Source: Xenopus tropicalis
Lineage: Eukaryota; Chordata; Amphibia; Anura; Pipidae
Direction of reading: 5' to 3'
Assembly: GCF_000004195.4 (NCBI RefSeq)
Contig: NC_030677.2
Location: 44,207,142-44,271,141, forward strand
Length of the DNA: 64,000 bases
Part shown: positions 21,875 through 33,727 of the stretch, one piece after another
Position numbering within the stretch: the stretch's first letter is position 1
How the letters are laid out: every line of letters begins with the position of its first letter
Program-made: the position numbers and the translations under genes
The notes under the pieces: generated by a model
Database searches by the model: none
Seen by the model: only the letters and a program-made list of their open reading frames with translations
What the model was told of the DNA's origin: nothing

Positions 21875-22329
21875 TTAAAGGAGAATTCAACCCTAACCAA
21901 ACTTTAGACTCCCTCTATTGGCCTCCATTGCCTCCCCTACAAGCCCCCCCCCCCGACATCTATTGCTCTGGAAATTGCCCTACCTTAAAGTTGTGCATCA
22001 GAGTTCACAGGCAGCATCTTCTTCAACTTTGGACCCTTTCTGTCAGTTTGGCAACAGTAAGCCTGCAAGAACATGAATTGATGAATTGTCGAAGCAAGGT
22101 CTGCAGCGCCAGATTTGTCTACTGAGTGCCCAGAGGCCCCCCCATAAGCACCCCATCGGCCGCCCCCCTCACTCCCTCCCCAAGCACATCCATTTATTGT
22201 GATTATTAATTCCAGGACTGAAGGAAGCAAGGTTTATATAATTTATTTAGTGTAAGTAAAGTTTATTTTGCTTGACACACAATAGAAAACAATTTGGAAT
22301 TATATTTTAGGGTGACAGATCCCCTTTAA
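21875..22329 (+). mobile_element. T2/Kolobok-type MITE, complete
   Basis: It is bounded by TTAA at 21875-21878 and 22326-22329. The ends are TTAAAGGAGAATTCAACCC and GGGTGACAGATCCCCTTTAA. Length is 455 bp. It has no coding capacity; the open frames inside are incidental. Confidence 0.85.
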
Positions 22330-23639
22330 TATAGTGATTGGAAAGGGGTGGTGCTTTCTCTTTGGCCTTTCATCTTCTGATGTGGATGTGTTTGAAGAGC
22401 CTGGTGTCAACAAGGCCCAGTAAAGAGTTCTGCCCTGGAGGGACGACCCTTCTATTAAAAAAGTGGACAAGGTTAGTCAGATTACAGGATTAGTTTTGTC
22501 AGAGTATGTTCTAGAATTGTAAGATAGTAGGGCATAGCTAGGAAGAGTGCTTGTGCTCCGCTTAAAGATTGATAGGTGGAGGTAGCTCTCCCTTATGCAT
22601 AACTGGCCTAAAGTGAAGGGACTATAGCATGCAGGGATTTCAGACTTTAGTGTATCACACACATTGGAGGGATCTGGATCACTAACTCGTCTAGCAAGGT
22701 ATATGTGGTGTCACAACTGTTGGCTCTATCCATGATTGTATCTGACTGTACAACAATACTACCTCAATTGATCTGTGAGTATTAACCTTGTTGCTGCTGC
22801 TTGCCACCCTCGAAGGAGTTGGTAGCTTTAGGGTTACCACAGCAGCCTGCATCAACAAACACACCAAACTTGCGCCTAAAGAACTGGGCACAGGCTTTTT
22901 TATGGCAAGCACTGGAAACAACATGAACCAAACCCTGAAGATTCTCATCTAAGTTGCATCCAATTCATGCTGAAGTGTATCAGCTGCTGTTGCACTGGAA
23001 TTTGTGGCTTGCAATTACACTGAAACTATGGAGGAAAGTGATGTATTGTGGCTAAAAAAAAATCCATTACACAGTGCATCAATAAATGCACTTTGCAAAC
23101 TGCTCCTATGTTTTTAGCTTATCGCTTCCATCTTTTTTTCAATATTTTTGTGAGTGGTTGCCCAGAAGAAATACTGCCATCAGTACCACCAACCTAGCAG
23201 AAGACAAATAAGGTCCTTACCCCTGCATTGTGGCACCCTGTACATACAGTATATACAACACATGTAGATAAATATGTTTGACAAGAACCTAAAAAATACT
23301 TAGCATACATATGGCTCTTAACTTAGAAGTGTTAATCAGTAGCTATTTCCTCTAGACTAGTGTTAATGTGTAAAGTGAAAGTAGATTTTATAGCTGGGGT
23401 GCTTCCTCAGAACAGTATTATAGACCATGTGTAAGCAATCAATGAACCATGATCACTTGTTTAGTTTATCTTATTAAAATGTTTGTTTATTCTTGGTGAT
23501 TTTAGAATGTGCCCAGCACTTTTTCATTGTTCTGCAGTTTTAGACTCAGTTGAACAAATTATTTTGAAAGTGAGTAACAAGTATGATGTGTTTATATGGT
23601 GCATCTTAGTGCAGCTGTTGAGTCTGTAGGACTCTATTC
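22330..23639. other. Unclassified DNA
   Basis: One stretch (22773-22930) stays open for about 50 codons on the plus strand without a recognisable domain, and is not called. Otherwise there is no gene or clear repeat. Confidence 0.35.
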
Positions 23640-23886
23640 AAAAAAGGGGCAGAGTGCAGATTTATGGAAAATGTTCTGTTTTTTGCACCTTGTTCCATGG
23701 GCTGCACCTAAGGCGCACTAATAGAATGGAGAGCAGCCAGCTGTGCTTTTTTCTGGAATGCTTAAGAGTGTGTATGTGATGAATTCTTACAGACAAGGCA
23801 ACGCCTCTGTACTCTGTGTATGCCCCCTAAGCGGTGCCCCTTAGTGCTCTTGATTTTACTTCTAGGGCAATAATAAATGAGCCCCC
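23640..23886. repeat. Fragment of Harbinger-like repeat
   Basis: It ends AATAATAAATGAGCCCCC, the inverse of the GGGGCTCATTTA terminus seen intact at 39798. The left terminus is not identifiable. Confidence 0.45.
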
Positions 23887-25304
23887 ATTTTTGATTAATT
23901 CAAGCCAAAATTTATTTTAAGAAAATGTACTTCAATGTCACGGGTTGCACTTCCGTAAAGTTGCGTTTGCCACTGCTAGATCTTTCCTGTCCTGCTCTTG
24001 ACCTCCAGTCTGTGTCAATTCTTAACTAACACTGGAAATAATTACTAACTCGAAACTTGATCATTTCGTTACCACTTGAAAAAAACAAATATCCTGTTAA
24101 ACTGCTCAAATGTACCAAGTGCAAGTAGCTCCACCCAAAGTACGATGCCATTAGCTGTACCACAGTTTGTATAAAAGAAGTTCTAACTATGCCATTAACA
24201 TTTCTTTCAATTAATGTCAAGTTAACACTAGCATTTGCTTCATATTTGAATTTGCTTCCCTTGTGGCAGATAGTCTGTTCCTGGCCATGTGGTAGCTGTT
24301 TCAGAATTATAATTGCATTTTACAGCTGGCTGACTCCCCTTTAATTGAACTCTTGAAGAAGAGTGGGGGGTTTTTGCCCTTGGTATATGCAAGCTGATCC
24401 AGACTGATCCAAACATCAGAAACCAATACTGAAATGCTTGCGACTTTAATATGCCTTGCAATTCTAACATGTTTAGAGCTATCCAGCTGTGCAAATTCAA
24501 TAGAATATGACCTTGAATAAGAAAAAGTTGCATATGAGACATCAGATGGTTATTTTCTCTTTTCTCTGTGTAGCCATGGTGCCAGGCTGACATTCTTTCA
24601 GCATTGCTTAGGCATGATATTGTCAGCAGTTATATCTGGGCTTTGAACTCATCTGCAGCTTCTGTGGGCTAATTCTTGGAACAGAACACGCACGGACTGC
24701 TGGATATAATTATGCACACTTTGGCACAATCTTCTTCACTTTTTTCTCAGGGGACCTAAATTAAGATAGAGAATCAGCTTCACAATCCAAAAGTTAGTTT
24801 AGAAGCAATCATGAACCTTATTTTAATTATCAGTTTCTATTGCATGAAGGAATTTTACATTGTTAGGACCCCCCTAGGGGCAGGGAGATTCTGCGGACCC
24901 ACCCTAATCAGCACCCAATGGGTTAATAATCCCTCATTTAAATATACGTGAGGTACAATTAACTACTTACAAAGATGGATAATAACAAAATGTGTTTCTC
25001 AAGAAATTATTCATTGAAACTGTACACCTGACCCCAGTGCTTTATCCAATGAGAGCGCATCTTCCAGAAAGTAAAGGAAGCACTATTGGTCCCTTTTTCT
25101 GATCTCTGATAACAATATTTTGGGTGATTGGAATTTGTATAGCAGGAAAAGGGTTTTATTTGTTGTTGTTATCTTCCTCTTTTTCTCTCAATTTTAGTAA
25201 GTAAATAGATAAATAAAATTAACTATATTGCTTTGTGTGACCTCATTTTCACATATGGTTCCCTTGCTACACATAGCACACCATTTAGGTGTGATAAAGA
25301 CTAG
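23887..25304. other. Non-repetitive stretch, possible conserved non-coding DNA
   Basis: From about 24100 to 24780 the sequence is complex and carries no recognised repeat. It has clusters of ATTA/TAAT and AATTGA motifs, in the style of vertebrate enhancers. The 117-codon minus frame at 24240-24593 shows no domain. No splice-framed exon is evident. Confidence 0.35.
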
Positions 25305-25635
25305 GGGGCACATTTACAAAAGCACGAACGGCCGAGTGTTCATGCGAACGCTCCGAGCGTATTTTCAGCAATTTTTTCGGGCGTCCGCGCGGCTTTTTCG
25401 TACGGCGCACAACTTTTTTGGACGTTTGCACGAAAAAAACGGAAACGTTTTACCGGTGTTTACAATCGTTCAGTACGAAAATTTAGTGACTTCGGATCGC
25501 CAATATGATATTATCGTGACTAATACGATTTTTTCGTAAGCATTTTCATGATATTTGCGATCTTACGAAATTTTCGTTTCCAATACGGTTTTTTCCCATT
25601 TGTGATTCGGATTCGTGGATTAGTAAATGTGCCCC
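25305..25635. mobile_element. CpG-rich Harbinger-like MITE
   Basis: The ends are GGGGCACATTTAC and its inverse GTAAATGTGCCCC. The interior is full of CpG and TTTTTCG motifs. Flanks TAG and TAT are not an exact duplication. It is related to the elements at 43170-43480 and 44474-44983. The 103-codon frame inside is an artefact of the motif repetition. Confidence 0.75.
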
Positions 25636-25724
25636 TATGTCTGCTGTGTGGTATATACTTCAATAAAGTCTGTTCTCTCTGTAGCCATTTAAACATTTAA
25701 ATACTTTAGCAAGCCATAGTAATC

Positions 25725-25910
25725 AGTGGTGTAACTTTAGGGTGCCCTGAGGACAGGAGGATCAGACTGTGGGGGTCTGCTTCCTCTCCACCGCTCTCCT
25801 ACCAGACAGTGAGCAGGGGGAAGCGGGGAACATTGGTGGAGTGGGGAGGGGAGTTGCAGTTGCAGTGCACTGGGCCACTCTGAGGATTTTTTTGGTGGGG
25901 GTTGCAAGGC
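25725..25910. repeat. Probable hAT-like fragment (CAGTGGTGTAACTTTA end)
   Basis: It starts CAGTGGTGTAACTTTAGGG, followed by GTGGGGGTCTGCTTCC, typical of a common frog CAGTGGCGTAACTA-ended element. The other end is not seen. Confidence 0.45.
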
Positions 25911-26093
25911 CTGGTGTGTTTCATTGGTCTAATGCAAATGTAATAATGAATGTCAGTGTAGGTTTGTGATGGGTAGCTGGCCTGGCACGTGTATTTTTTA
26001 AAATAAAAAACTTGGGAAAACTCCATTGATGAATTCTCAAGACACTGGCACTATACTGCCTTGTAGTACAGTTGGTTGTGCAAACATTTGCAC

Positions 26094-26551
26094 TTAAGTC
26101 GGCCATACACGCACCGATAATATCGTACGAAACCTCCTTTTGTCCGATATTCAGTGCGTGTATGGTGGCTCGCCGAGACGACTGATATCGCAAAAGGCTG
26201 CAGATATCGGTCGACTCATCGAAAGATTTTGTTTTGTAGATTGTAAGCTCTTTTGGGCAGGGCTCTCTTTACCTCTTGTATCGGTTATTGGTTGCTTTAT
26301 ATGTTACTCTGTATGTCTAATGTATGAAACCCACTTATTGTACAGCACTGCGGAATATGTTGGCTCTTTATAAATAAATGTCAATAATAATAATAATAAT
26401 AATAATTGGGTGCAATTGAAGGTGCCCAAACAAATTCTATGTTTAGGGCTGAATCGGCAGAAGGAGGAAGAAATCCTATTGTTTCTACCTCCATATCTGA
26501 ACGTCAGTGGAGGGTGGGAACGATCTTTCGTGCGACCGATGGCCACCTTTA
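26094..26551. mobile_element. TTAA-type GGCCATACACG MITE, split by an L2 tail
   Basis: It starts after TTAA (26094-26097) with GTCGGCCATACACGCACCGATAATATCG and ends GATGGCCACCTTTA. Both flanking parts match the uninterrupted copy at 41403-41699 (GTGCGTGTATGG, GGTCGACTC, GGGCTGAATCGGCAGAAGGAGG). The middle is replaced by a foreign insert at 26236-26406. Confidence 0.75.
26236..26406 (+). repeat. L2-type LINE/SINE 3' tail inserted in a MITE
   Basis: It begins TGTAGATTGTAAGCTC and continues with GGGCAGGGCTCT and TGTACAGCACTGCGGAATATG, then TTTATAAATAAATG and an (AAT)n tail. This is the classic L2-clade 3' end, also borrowed by SINEs. It lies inside the GGCCATACACG MITE and so is younger than it. 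Confidence 0.8.
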
Positions 26552-27709
26552 GGCACTGAAATTATTAAGTGTATGGCCACCTTTAGACACTGACCCCGTG
26601 GGGGTTTGCCAAACTAGGGCTAGCTATCTCTAATTAGGGCATGGTAGACAAGCTTGCCTTATTAAACCCTAGCCTTATACATATCAGCCATTTGCAAGAA
26701 ATTGCCAGCATTCAGCAGCCCTGTGTATTTAAGGGGCAGGTGAGGGAAGACCCATAGACATCCTGTGCCCTACCATTCAGAGATGCAAGTTAGGGAGCAC
26801 ATATGGGTGCAACTGAGCCATGTACTTTACAGATTACCTTTGGCTCTACTTTTGTGCCCCTTTGTGCTCTTACACTTAAGTCTGGGGTCTCAGTAAAATT
26901 CTATCTGGTAGGAAAAACATGGAACTATCTAATTCATTTAGTACGTGTAACATTAATGCACTACAAAAAGAAAGCATTTATAAAGATAGAACATGTTTCA
27001 GGGTATTAGCTCTGTGCTCAGTCCCTTGGTCTCCCTGGTCACATTTACCAAATTTCTTGTTTTCACATTTTTCTTATCTGTAACATTAAATGCTGCACAT
27101 TCTCTCTGTCTTGTATATGCTGCCATTTTCAGCTGTACAATATTGCTCCAGTGTGACCTTACCTCCCAACAGATGGTACAAAGCTACTTATTAACTTTCC
27201 TGTCATGTCACATGGGTTGCTGCAACCCTCGGCTATCTGGCCGTCATGTCAGCAGAGGATAAACTGTTTTACAAGGCATTTATAAAGGTTATGAGATTAT
27301 TGGCAACAGAGTCACAAGTATCAGGATGCTAATTTATAGGTTAATGTATATCAGCTAATAATATTAGCAGCGCACTAAGTTTGCCAAATGCAAATTCAAC
27401 AGTGCTGATACATTCTGATTTTTAAACCAGAAATTCATTTTTTCTATTGCAAAGAGCAATTGCACTCTGCGCACTAAGGAAGTGGCATCAGGAAAGCTGC
27501 TGAAAAACCCACTTAGCGTTTGCTTTTAGCCAAGACAAGCTAATAGTAAAATCCTTTTTTTTTAGTTCTTAATAAGGTAAAAAAAAGCTTAATAAGGTAA
27601 AAAATAAAGCAAATAGAAAGATCTAGCATCAATTTATTCTTTGCTGTTTCTCTCTTTCTCTTAACTCTTGACCATCAGCAATTTAATTAGAGCAAATGGC
27701 TTTTATTAC
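26552..27709. other. Unclassified DNA
   Basis: Right after the MITE, a second short copy of its end (TGTATGGCCACCTTTAGAC) lies at 26570-26588. The rest shows no gene. A short direct repeat (TTAATAAGGTAAAAAA) lies at 27569-27605. Confidence 0.4.
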
Positions 27710-28296
27710 AAGCCCTAAAAATTAATATGGCTAGAAACACCATATTTTATATATTGAACATACTGCACCAGCCTCAAGTGTCAGTATGACCTTGACTTTA
27801 CAATGGTCACAGGAGCTTTCCATCTTGGATTCTGTTTTGAGTGTCAGTGACACACACATGCTCAGTGGGCTCTGAGCAACTGCTGAGAAGCGGACCTTAG
27901 GGGTTATCTCAAATCATCAAGCAGAAAATGAGATTGGCCTGTCATATAAACTGATGCTACAGGGCTGATTATTAAATTGTGATGCTAATTGCATTGGTTT
28001 CCGAGATGCCATGTAATGAGAATCCAAATAGTTACTAATCAGCTTTGTATTGTGACATTTATATTCTGTATATACAGTATATTGTGAGTGGGCCCCTAAG
28101 CTCAGGTAAGTGACAGTAACACAGAGTATGTGCAGTGAATCAGCAGAAAAGAAGATAGGGGGTACTGGGGGCATTTTGGGGACACAGATCTTCCCTGCTA
28201 AAGGGTTGTGGGTGCCTTGGGCTGGTACAGAAGCACAAAATATAATGTACGACATTTCTGCCCTACTTATTTGGTTAGGTTTTAGTTGTTCTTTAA
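27710..28296 (+). mobile_element. T2/Kolobok-type MITE, plus orientation
   Basis: It contains AATATGGCTAGAAACACCATATTTTATA, CACATGCTCAGTGGGCTCTGAGCA, AAGCAGAAAATGAGATTGGCCTG, ATTGTGAGTGGGCCCCTAAGCTCAG (each as a block) and ends TTTAGTTGTTCTTTAA. The 5' terminus is eroded. An inverted relative lies at 36466-36945. The open frames across 27917-28556 are not coding. Confidence 0.8.
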
Positions 28297-28401
28297 GGCC
28301 ATGTCAATTAAGGCATGTATTTAAGGTTCCAATTTACTATGAGACTCTTCATTTATACACACACCTCCCATTAGAACCATACAAAGATAAAAAACAAGAT
28401 A

Positions 28402-28729
28402 CAAGTATAGTATCCGTTATGAAGAAACCAGTTATCCAGAAAGTTTTGAATTATGGAAAGGCCATCTCTCATAGACTCCATTTTAAACAAATGATTCTAA
28501 TTTTTAGAAATGATTCCCTTTTTCTCTGTAATAATAAAACAGTACCTTGTACTTGATCCCAACTAAGATATAATTAATCTGTATTGGAGGCAAAACAATC
28601 CTGTTGGGTTTATTTAATGTTTGAAAAATTTTGTAGTGAACTTAAAGCATGGAGATCCAAACTACAGAAAGATCCCTTATCTGGAAGCCCCCAGGTCCCA
28701 AGCGTTCTGGATAACAGGTCCCATACCTG
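28402..28729 (+). mobile_element. TA-flanked CAGGTATGGGA MITE, copy 3
   Basis: The start is CAAGTATAGTATCCG after TA (28400-28401) and the end GGTCCCATACCTG before TA (28730-28731). It has the complete internal layout of copy 1. 328 bp. Confidence 0.85.
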
Positions 28730-28731
28730 TA

Positions 28732-29539
28732 CAGGTATTCTTTTATTTCATGCCTTTCACTATTTAAAATGTATTTATCGTATTTAGATTTCTTTCCTGG
28801 GCCTAACTAAAAGTATGCATAACTAATCTTTTCTAACTACACACAATACACTTAAATTGCTGAAAATGTCTTTGTGCTTTTGGGCTGGCCTTCTTTTCTG
28901 AAGTGTAGACCTCACTGTGTTTTGCTGTTAAACCATGCGGAAACCCTGAAGCGCCGTAAGTTTGATCTTTGTGTTGCATTGGGATGTCAGTGCTCAGATT
29001 TCTTTATGTCCTGTCCTTCTGTCACCGGATCTTTGATTTTCCACATTCTCTAAAGGTGACAATGCTCCTTTGACTTGGCCTTTTTTTTCTTTTGAAAAAT
29101 TCTCTTTTTGTCTCGTGCTGGTATTGTAGCATATTGCAGATTATGAGAAATATATGTGTATATGCGCATCATAGACACTGCTGTGAGTCTGTTTGAAACT
29201 GTATCAATTTAGTCTCAGTTTAGTCTCTTTCTCTCTTTCTGAGCTGGTTTATTAAAGTGGGCATGTACACTTATTTTCACTGTGGGCTGGATAAATAGGG
29301 CCTTTATCGAACATAGGTTCTGTATAGTATCTAGTAGAAATTAAGTCTCAGAAGTGTGAAAGAGGCCATTTATGCCAGCTTGAAAAAACATCCCTGAACA
29401 GAGGAGGGGGCCTGCGACACTGCTTGTCGTCAACATACAGTGTCGCTTTGACATCCTTACCCCGGCGGTTTCACAACAGTTCACACTTCCAGTCATGTAC
29501 TTTGAAGGATCAACATCTGCATCAATGAGAATCATGGTA
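28732..29539. other. Unclassified DNA
   Basis: The 29340-29540 part is single-copy-looking. On the minus strand a 95-codon open frame covers 29341-29628, but its first third lies in the TA-MITE, so it is not a gene as it stands. No other feature is seen. Confidence 0.35.
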
Positions 29540-29845
29540 CAGGTATGGGATCCCTTATCCGGAAACCCGATATCCAGAAAGCTCCGAATTACGGAAAGCC
29601 TGTCTCCCATAGACTCCATTATAAGCAAATAATTCGGATTTTAAAAATTGATTTCCTTTTTCTATGTAAAAATAAAACAGTGCTTTGTATTTGATCCAAA
29701 CTAAGATCTAATTAATCCTTACTGGATGCAAAATGTTTTATTGATTTTTTAATAGACTTAAGGTATGAAGATCCAAATTACGGAAAGACCCCTTATCTGG
29801 AATACCTTTGGTCCCGGGCATTCTGGATAACGGGTCCTATACCTG
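29540..29845 (+). mobile_element. TA-flanked CAGGTATGGGA MITE, copy 4
   Basis: Clean ends CAGGTATGGGATCCC and GGTCCTATACCTG are flanked by TA (29538-29539, 29846-29847). 306 bp with a small internal deletion. One of the least decayed copies in the window. Confidence 0.88.
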
Positions 29846-29847
29846 TA

Positions 29848-30925
29848 CCATTGTGACTGGATCATACCTTCTTAGCCAACACCTAACTGAATAAGTTCAA
29901 TGGAACCATTATGATTGGATGCCTGTGACTGTACTACCCTCAAGGGTTTAACTCCAAGGAAATGGAAAACTGATTTATTCCCGAGCCGGTTTAGTGTTCT
30001 ATAAACTATGGAGGTAGAACTTGCTTTACTATTTTTTATCTTCTTGATAGATGGACTCAATGTTTTGTTGAATAAATAGGGTATACATGACCCCTTTAAG
30101 ATAAATGTATACACCATTTACTCAACAGAATGTTGAGTCTATCTATTGAGAAGAGGAAACATTTGTGTGGGGGAGCAGTGAAGGGGATAATACATGTCAG
30201 CCTACACAGGCAATATTTGGACTGATATTGCTAAATCATACTGGATTCAGGTGGCAGGGGGGTCAGAAGCTCAAAGTACAACATATAAAGGCTTATTTAC
30301 AAGTACAAAAGTGCACAATGCAATAATTGATGCAGATCACCATGTTTCTTACCCACAATTTTGTGTGAACTGCTAGAAGTGATGTGTGCCTATGGGGAGA
30401 TTGAAGTGGGATCACCAGGAGGGTATGATTTTGCATATTCCTCTCTTAGTCCTGATGCTAATGTTTCACATTAAGGCTCATGTACTGATGGAACATTGCA
30501 AAATGCAAAATATACAGGTGCACAAATGACCCTATTGTATTTGTATGCAGAAAAGTGGTTTTCTGTTATATTTCCTGCTAAGTCCTTCAGTAAAATTACC
30601 AAGAGGAACTCTGGTGTGAAAGGAAAATACTTTCAGCCTTAGGGCATTGACAAAGGGCACAGTTTGATCACTCAATATCTATAGGGGAAGGGGCAATTTA
30701 TATATATGGAGTCTCAAAGGGAAGCGCACAACTTGTGGCAAATAAGCAATAATCATCCCTGTGTGCAGTGAGCCTTGTGATTACCTTAGATAACATACAG
30801 TATGTTATTCAGTTGTTCCTGTTTCGCTAAAGAAATAACATATACAATAGTCAGTGTCAGCACAAACACAAATTCATTGCATTCATGTTGAAAAGGGAGA
30901 ATTCTGTCCCTTTAACTGTAGTGCT
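29848..30925. other. Unclassified AT-rich DNA
   Basis: No gene or recognised repeat. A TTTATATATATGGAG run is near 30698. Confidence 0.4.
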
Positions 30926-30933
30926 CCTTTAAG

Positions 30934-31259
30934 CAGGACCGCCACTCCCTATAAGCAGAGTACTCAGTCTGCATAGGGCACCAACTCCCAGGGGGGCACC
31001 ATCCCAGCTGCTCCAAAAAAAAAAACATTTTTATATATTATAACATACCCCCCAACACTGTCCCGCCGGTTTTTATAGCACATCCCGCTGTCCCGGATAG
31101 TTCAATCAATCTATGGGGGCAATTGGGGGCACTGTGTGTGGGGCCCCTATAGTAGGTGTTTTTTTTTTATTATTTTATTTTTACTTCCGTAATATTTTAG
31201 GGAGGGGGCACAAAAGTAAATTTCTGCTTAGGGCACCCATTTGGCCAGCAGCGGCCCTG
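30934..31259. mobile_element. hAT-like MITE with perfect 8-bp duplication
   Basis: The 326-bp insert has ends CAGGACCGCC and, inverted, CAGGGCCGCT. It is flanked by identical CCTTTAAG at 30926-30933 and 31260-31267. No transposase is present. It contains A-rich and T-rich runs and a CCCAACACTGTCCCGC block. The 67-codon frame inside is incidental. Confidence 0.9.
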
Positions 31260-31573
31260 CCTTTAAGAAAACCTTCAGGGGCCGGTGGCAGCATTTATGC
31301 AGTAACATGGGAATAAAACAATACTGAGCAATCTGAGGCCATTTTATGTCTGTCAGTATCACTTAACACAGAACTGAATTTAGTACTTCGGGCTTATGAA
31401 ATATCGATGACTCAGAGTTGTCACAGCGGCATTCGGCTAATACATTTCAGCTGTTTCTTATAAGTACATTTACTAAGGGTCGTGACAGTCAGGCATATGA
31501 ATAGACAAAAGATCAATAATCAGTTTAAGAAAGAAAAATGTTAACAGAAAAAAAGGCAGACACACACACAAAC

Positions 31574-31735
31574 ATGAGATCTGTTATCCGGAATGCTTGG
31601 CATTTTCCAGATAAGGGATTTTTCTATAATTTGGATCACTAGATTGAGGGTACTTTATTATTACAGAGAAAAGGGTAATCATTTTTAAAAACTAGAGTTA
31701 TTTGCTCATAATAGGCTCTATGGGAGATTCCCAGC
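31574..31735 (-). repeat. TA-flanked CAGGTATGGGA MITE, copy 5 (truncated, minus)
   Basis: On the minus strand it reads GGAATCTCCCATAGAGCC, then AATAATAAAGTACC, GATCCAAATTATAG, ATCCCTTATCTGG and GCATTCCGGATAACAGATC. This is the 3' two-thirds of the element with a deletion of the central TTGATCCCAAC block. Confidence 0.75.
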
Positions 31736-31736
31736 C

Positions 31737-31955
31737 ATGGCAATATCACCAAAGCATTTTTATGTTCTCTCCATGTTCAGGGTTCTTCCAAGTGATCTGA
31801 TTCCAAAAATATAGAGGCAGATTAATTGGCTACTAATAATGTCCATAGTGTGTGAATCTGATTTAGGGATTGTAAAATCCACAGGGCAGGAACTGATTTG
31901 AATGATGTATCATTTCTGTAAAGCATTGCAGAATATGCAACATACTCATAATAAG
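31737..31955 (+). repeat. tRNA-derived SINE, body and tail
   Basis: The order of blocks fits a frog V-SINE-like element: TATGTTCTCTCCATGTTC, GATTCCAAAAATATA, GATTAATTGGCTACTA, GTGTGTGAATCTGATTTAGGGATTG, then a GGGCAGGAACTGAT...TCTGTAAAGCATTGCAGAATATG tail. The tRNA-like head is missing or decayed. Confidence 0.65.
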
Positions 31956-33498
31956 ATAGAGGTATAATTCACTCACTAACCTTATATTTGTTTGTCCCTT
32001 TGACACAAGAAAAATAGATCTAATTTTAATTGCACATTTACATAAAAAATATTTGCTGTACATTAGAGGACTATACCATCACCATGCTAATAAATTATGT
32101 CAAATCTTTTATATTCTGTGCTTCAGAACTGCAATGCTGGAGTGCAGCCCTCTTTTCTATAACCTTTATATACAGTATTTAGATTGAATTAAATACCAGA
32201 AGAGAAATTAGAAAAAAGAAAAACTGCCAAACGGATATGGGATACAGGGTTCATCTATACCAGGCAGTGCAAAAAGGTAAATATCAAATAGGATCTATAC
32301 TATGGTGTAACCACCTGATCTTTTTCAATAGCCCATACATTTACACCGATCAATAGGGAATAGCTATAGTTTTGCAGTGAAATTCACGGGTTCACCACTG
32401 GCAAACTTTTTTATAAATCTGTGCTAGAATGTCTCCATGAGGTCTGTGTTCCCAAATGCTGCTGGTTTACACTCTGGAGAGACAGCTGTATTCAAACCAA
32501 TAATAGTCTCAAAAGGGAGTCCTCACTGCCATGTTCTAAGGTCCTGCTGCTTGTTTCCCCCCAGAGAGACAGCTGCATTCACTACAGTTACATTTAAAGG
32601 GGATTTTGGTCATGCTGATTTGGAGAATTTCTGGCATGGGCAACTGGAAAAACCAGGGAAATTTAATTTTGTCCTTTCCTTTGAGGCCAATGCTTTTGAC
32701 TGAAGCTTTGTGGTTTTGCAAATTTTTATGCGCTAAGTTTAATAAAAAAAAATCAATAATAACTAACAACTAATCAATAAATAGGGTGAAATAGAAGAGG
32801 AGAGGTAGGAAAGAGGTAGTACAGCATATAATGGTTGTCTAAAGAATGACCTCCATCCTACTGTGTCTCATACGACATGGCACTTACTCCCTGTGTATTT
32901 ATTATAACACTTGTCCTCCCTGTGTGTAATTTTGTATATTGTAAGATTGTACATCGCTGCGTACCCTAAATTAATACATACATACATACATGTCATTGGT
33001 TTTCATTTTTTTTTCAAATTTGGCAGCATAACCCAAGCTTTATATGTGAACCCGGTTTGCCCAATTTTCAATTGAGTTCATAATCACCAATTTCTTAGCA
33101 TACAGAAGGATTCTGAAGAGTGGTTTTATACAGTGGGAAGATATCCTCACCTAATTCTTAGTTAAAATGCTTCCAAGGTGCAAAGATTGGGAAAGGTTAA
33201 GTTTTACATACTATTCTTGATTGGCCGAAATTCCCATGCCAGGTAGAGGAACAAAATGTACTGTATGGCCTGTCACATCACATTTGCTCAAAGTTGCATG
33301 TATGCGGGGAATTTCTGAACTACTAGGATGTCTCCCAGCATCTTGATCCATTGAAGACATTTTGGAGACCCTTAAGGCTCGCTAATTTTGAATATCTTCA
33401 GAGTCTCAAATTTGAAGGATTATTGCAGAAGAGTGTCTCAATAGTTTACAAGCAATTTTTCATGCTTTAAATATGGGTTGTAAATGTTGTTGTTTGGC
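31956..33498. other. Unclassified DNA with a weak L2-tail relic
   Basis: At 32855-32995 the blocks GTCTCATACGACATGG and GTACATCGCTGCGTACC followed by (ACAT)n suggest an old L2-type tail. At 32473-32580 the phrase GAGAGACAGCTG(T/C)ATTCA occurs twice, 86 bp apart. No gene is supported. Confidence 0.4.
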
Positions 33499-33719
33499 CA
33501 GGGGTGCTGCTGCCACCCCCGGCACCCAGCCAGTTACCAGGGGCTGCAAAAAGCCACTCCTGGTAACTTAAACAGTCAAAATTCAGATTTTTTTCATCAG
33601 AATTTTGACTCTTCTAATGGCTCTAGAATTTTGACTCTCTGATGCAATGATGGGGGGGGGGGGGGGTGCAGCATCAACTTGGCTGCCTGAGGGTGGCAAG
33701 GGCCCCTGATGCAGCACTG
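33499..33719. mobile_element. hAT-like MITE with 7/8 target duplication
   Basis: It starts CAGGGGTGCTGCTGCCACC and ends GCCCCTGATGCAGCACTG. The flanks are TGTTTGGC (33491-33498) and TGTATGGC (33720-33727), matching at 7 of 8 positions. It contains a run of 15 G at 33652-33666 and two AATTTTGACTCT repeats. 221 bp. Confidence 0.75.
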
Positions 33720-33727
33720 TGTATGGC

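Noticed and set aside
22773..22950. Open stretch with a protein-like look on the plus strand
   Set aside because: About 50 codons with stops on both sides, no start or splice signals and no recognised family.
24240..24593. 117-codon minus frame
   Set aside because: Length is within chance for 64 kb in six frames and no motif is visible.
29341..29628. 95-codon minus frame with an internal GTAAGG
   Set aside because: Its beginning lies in a TA-MITE; the rest could be an exon only with support I do not have.
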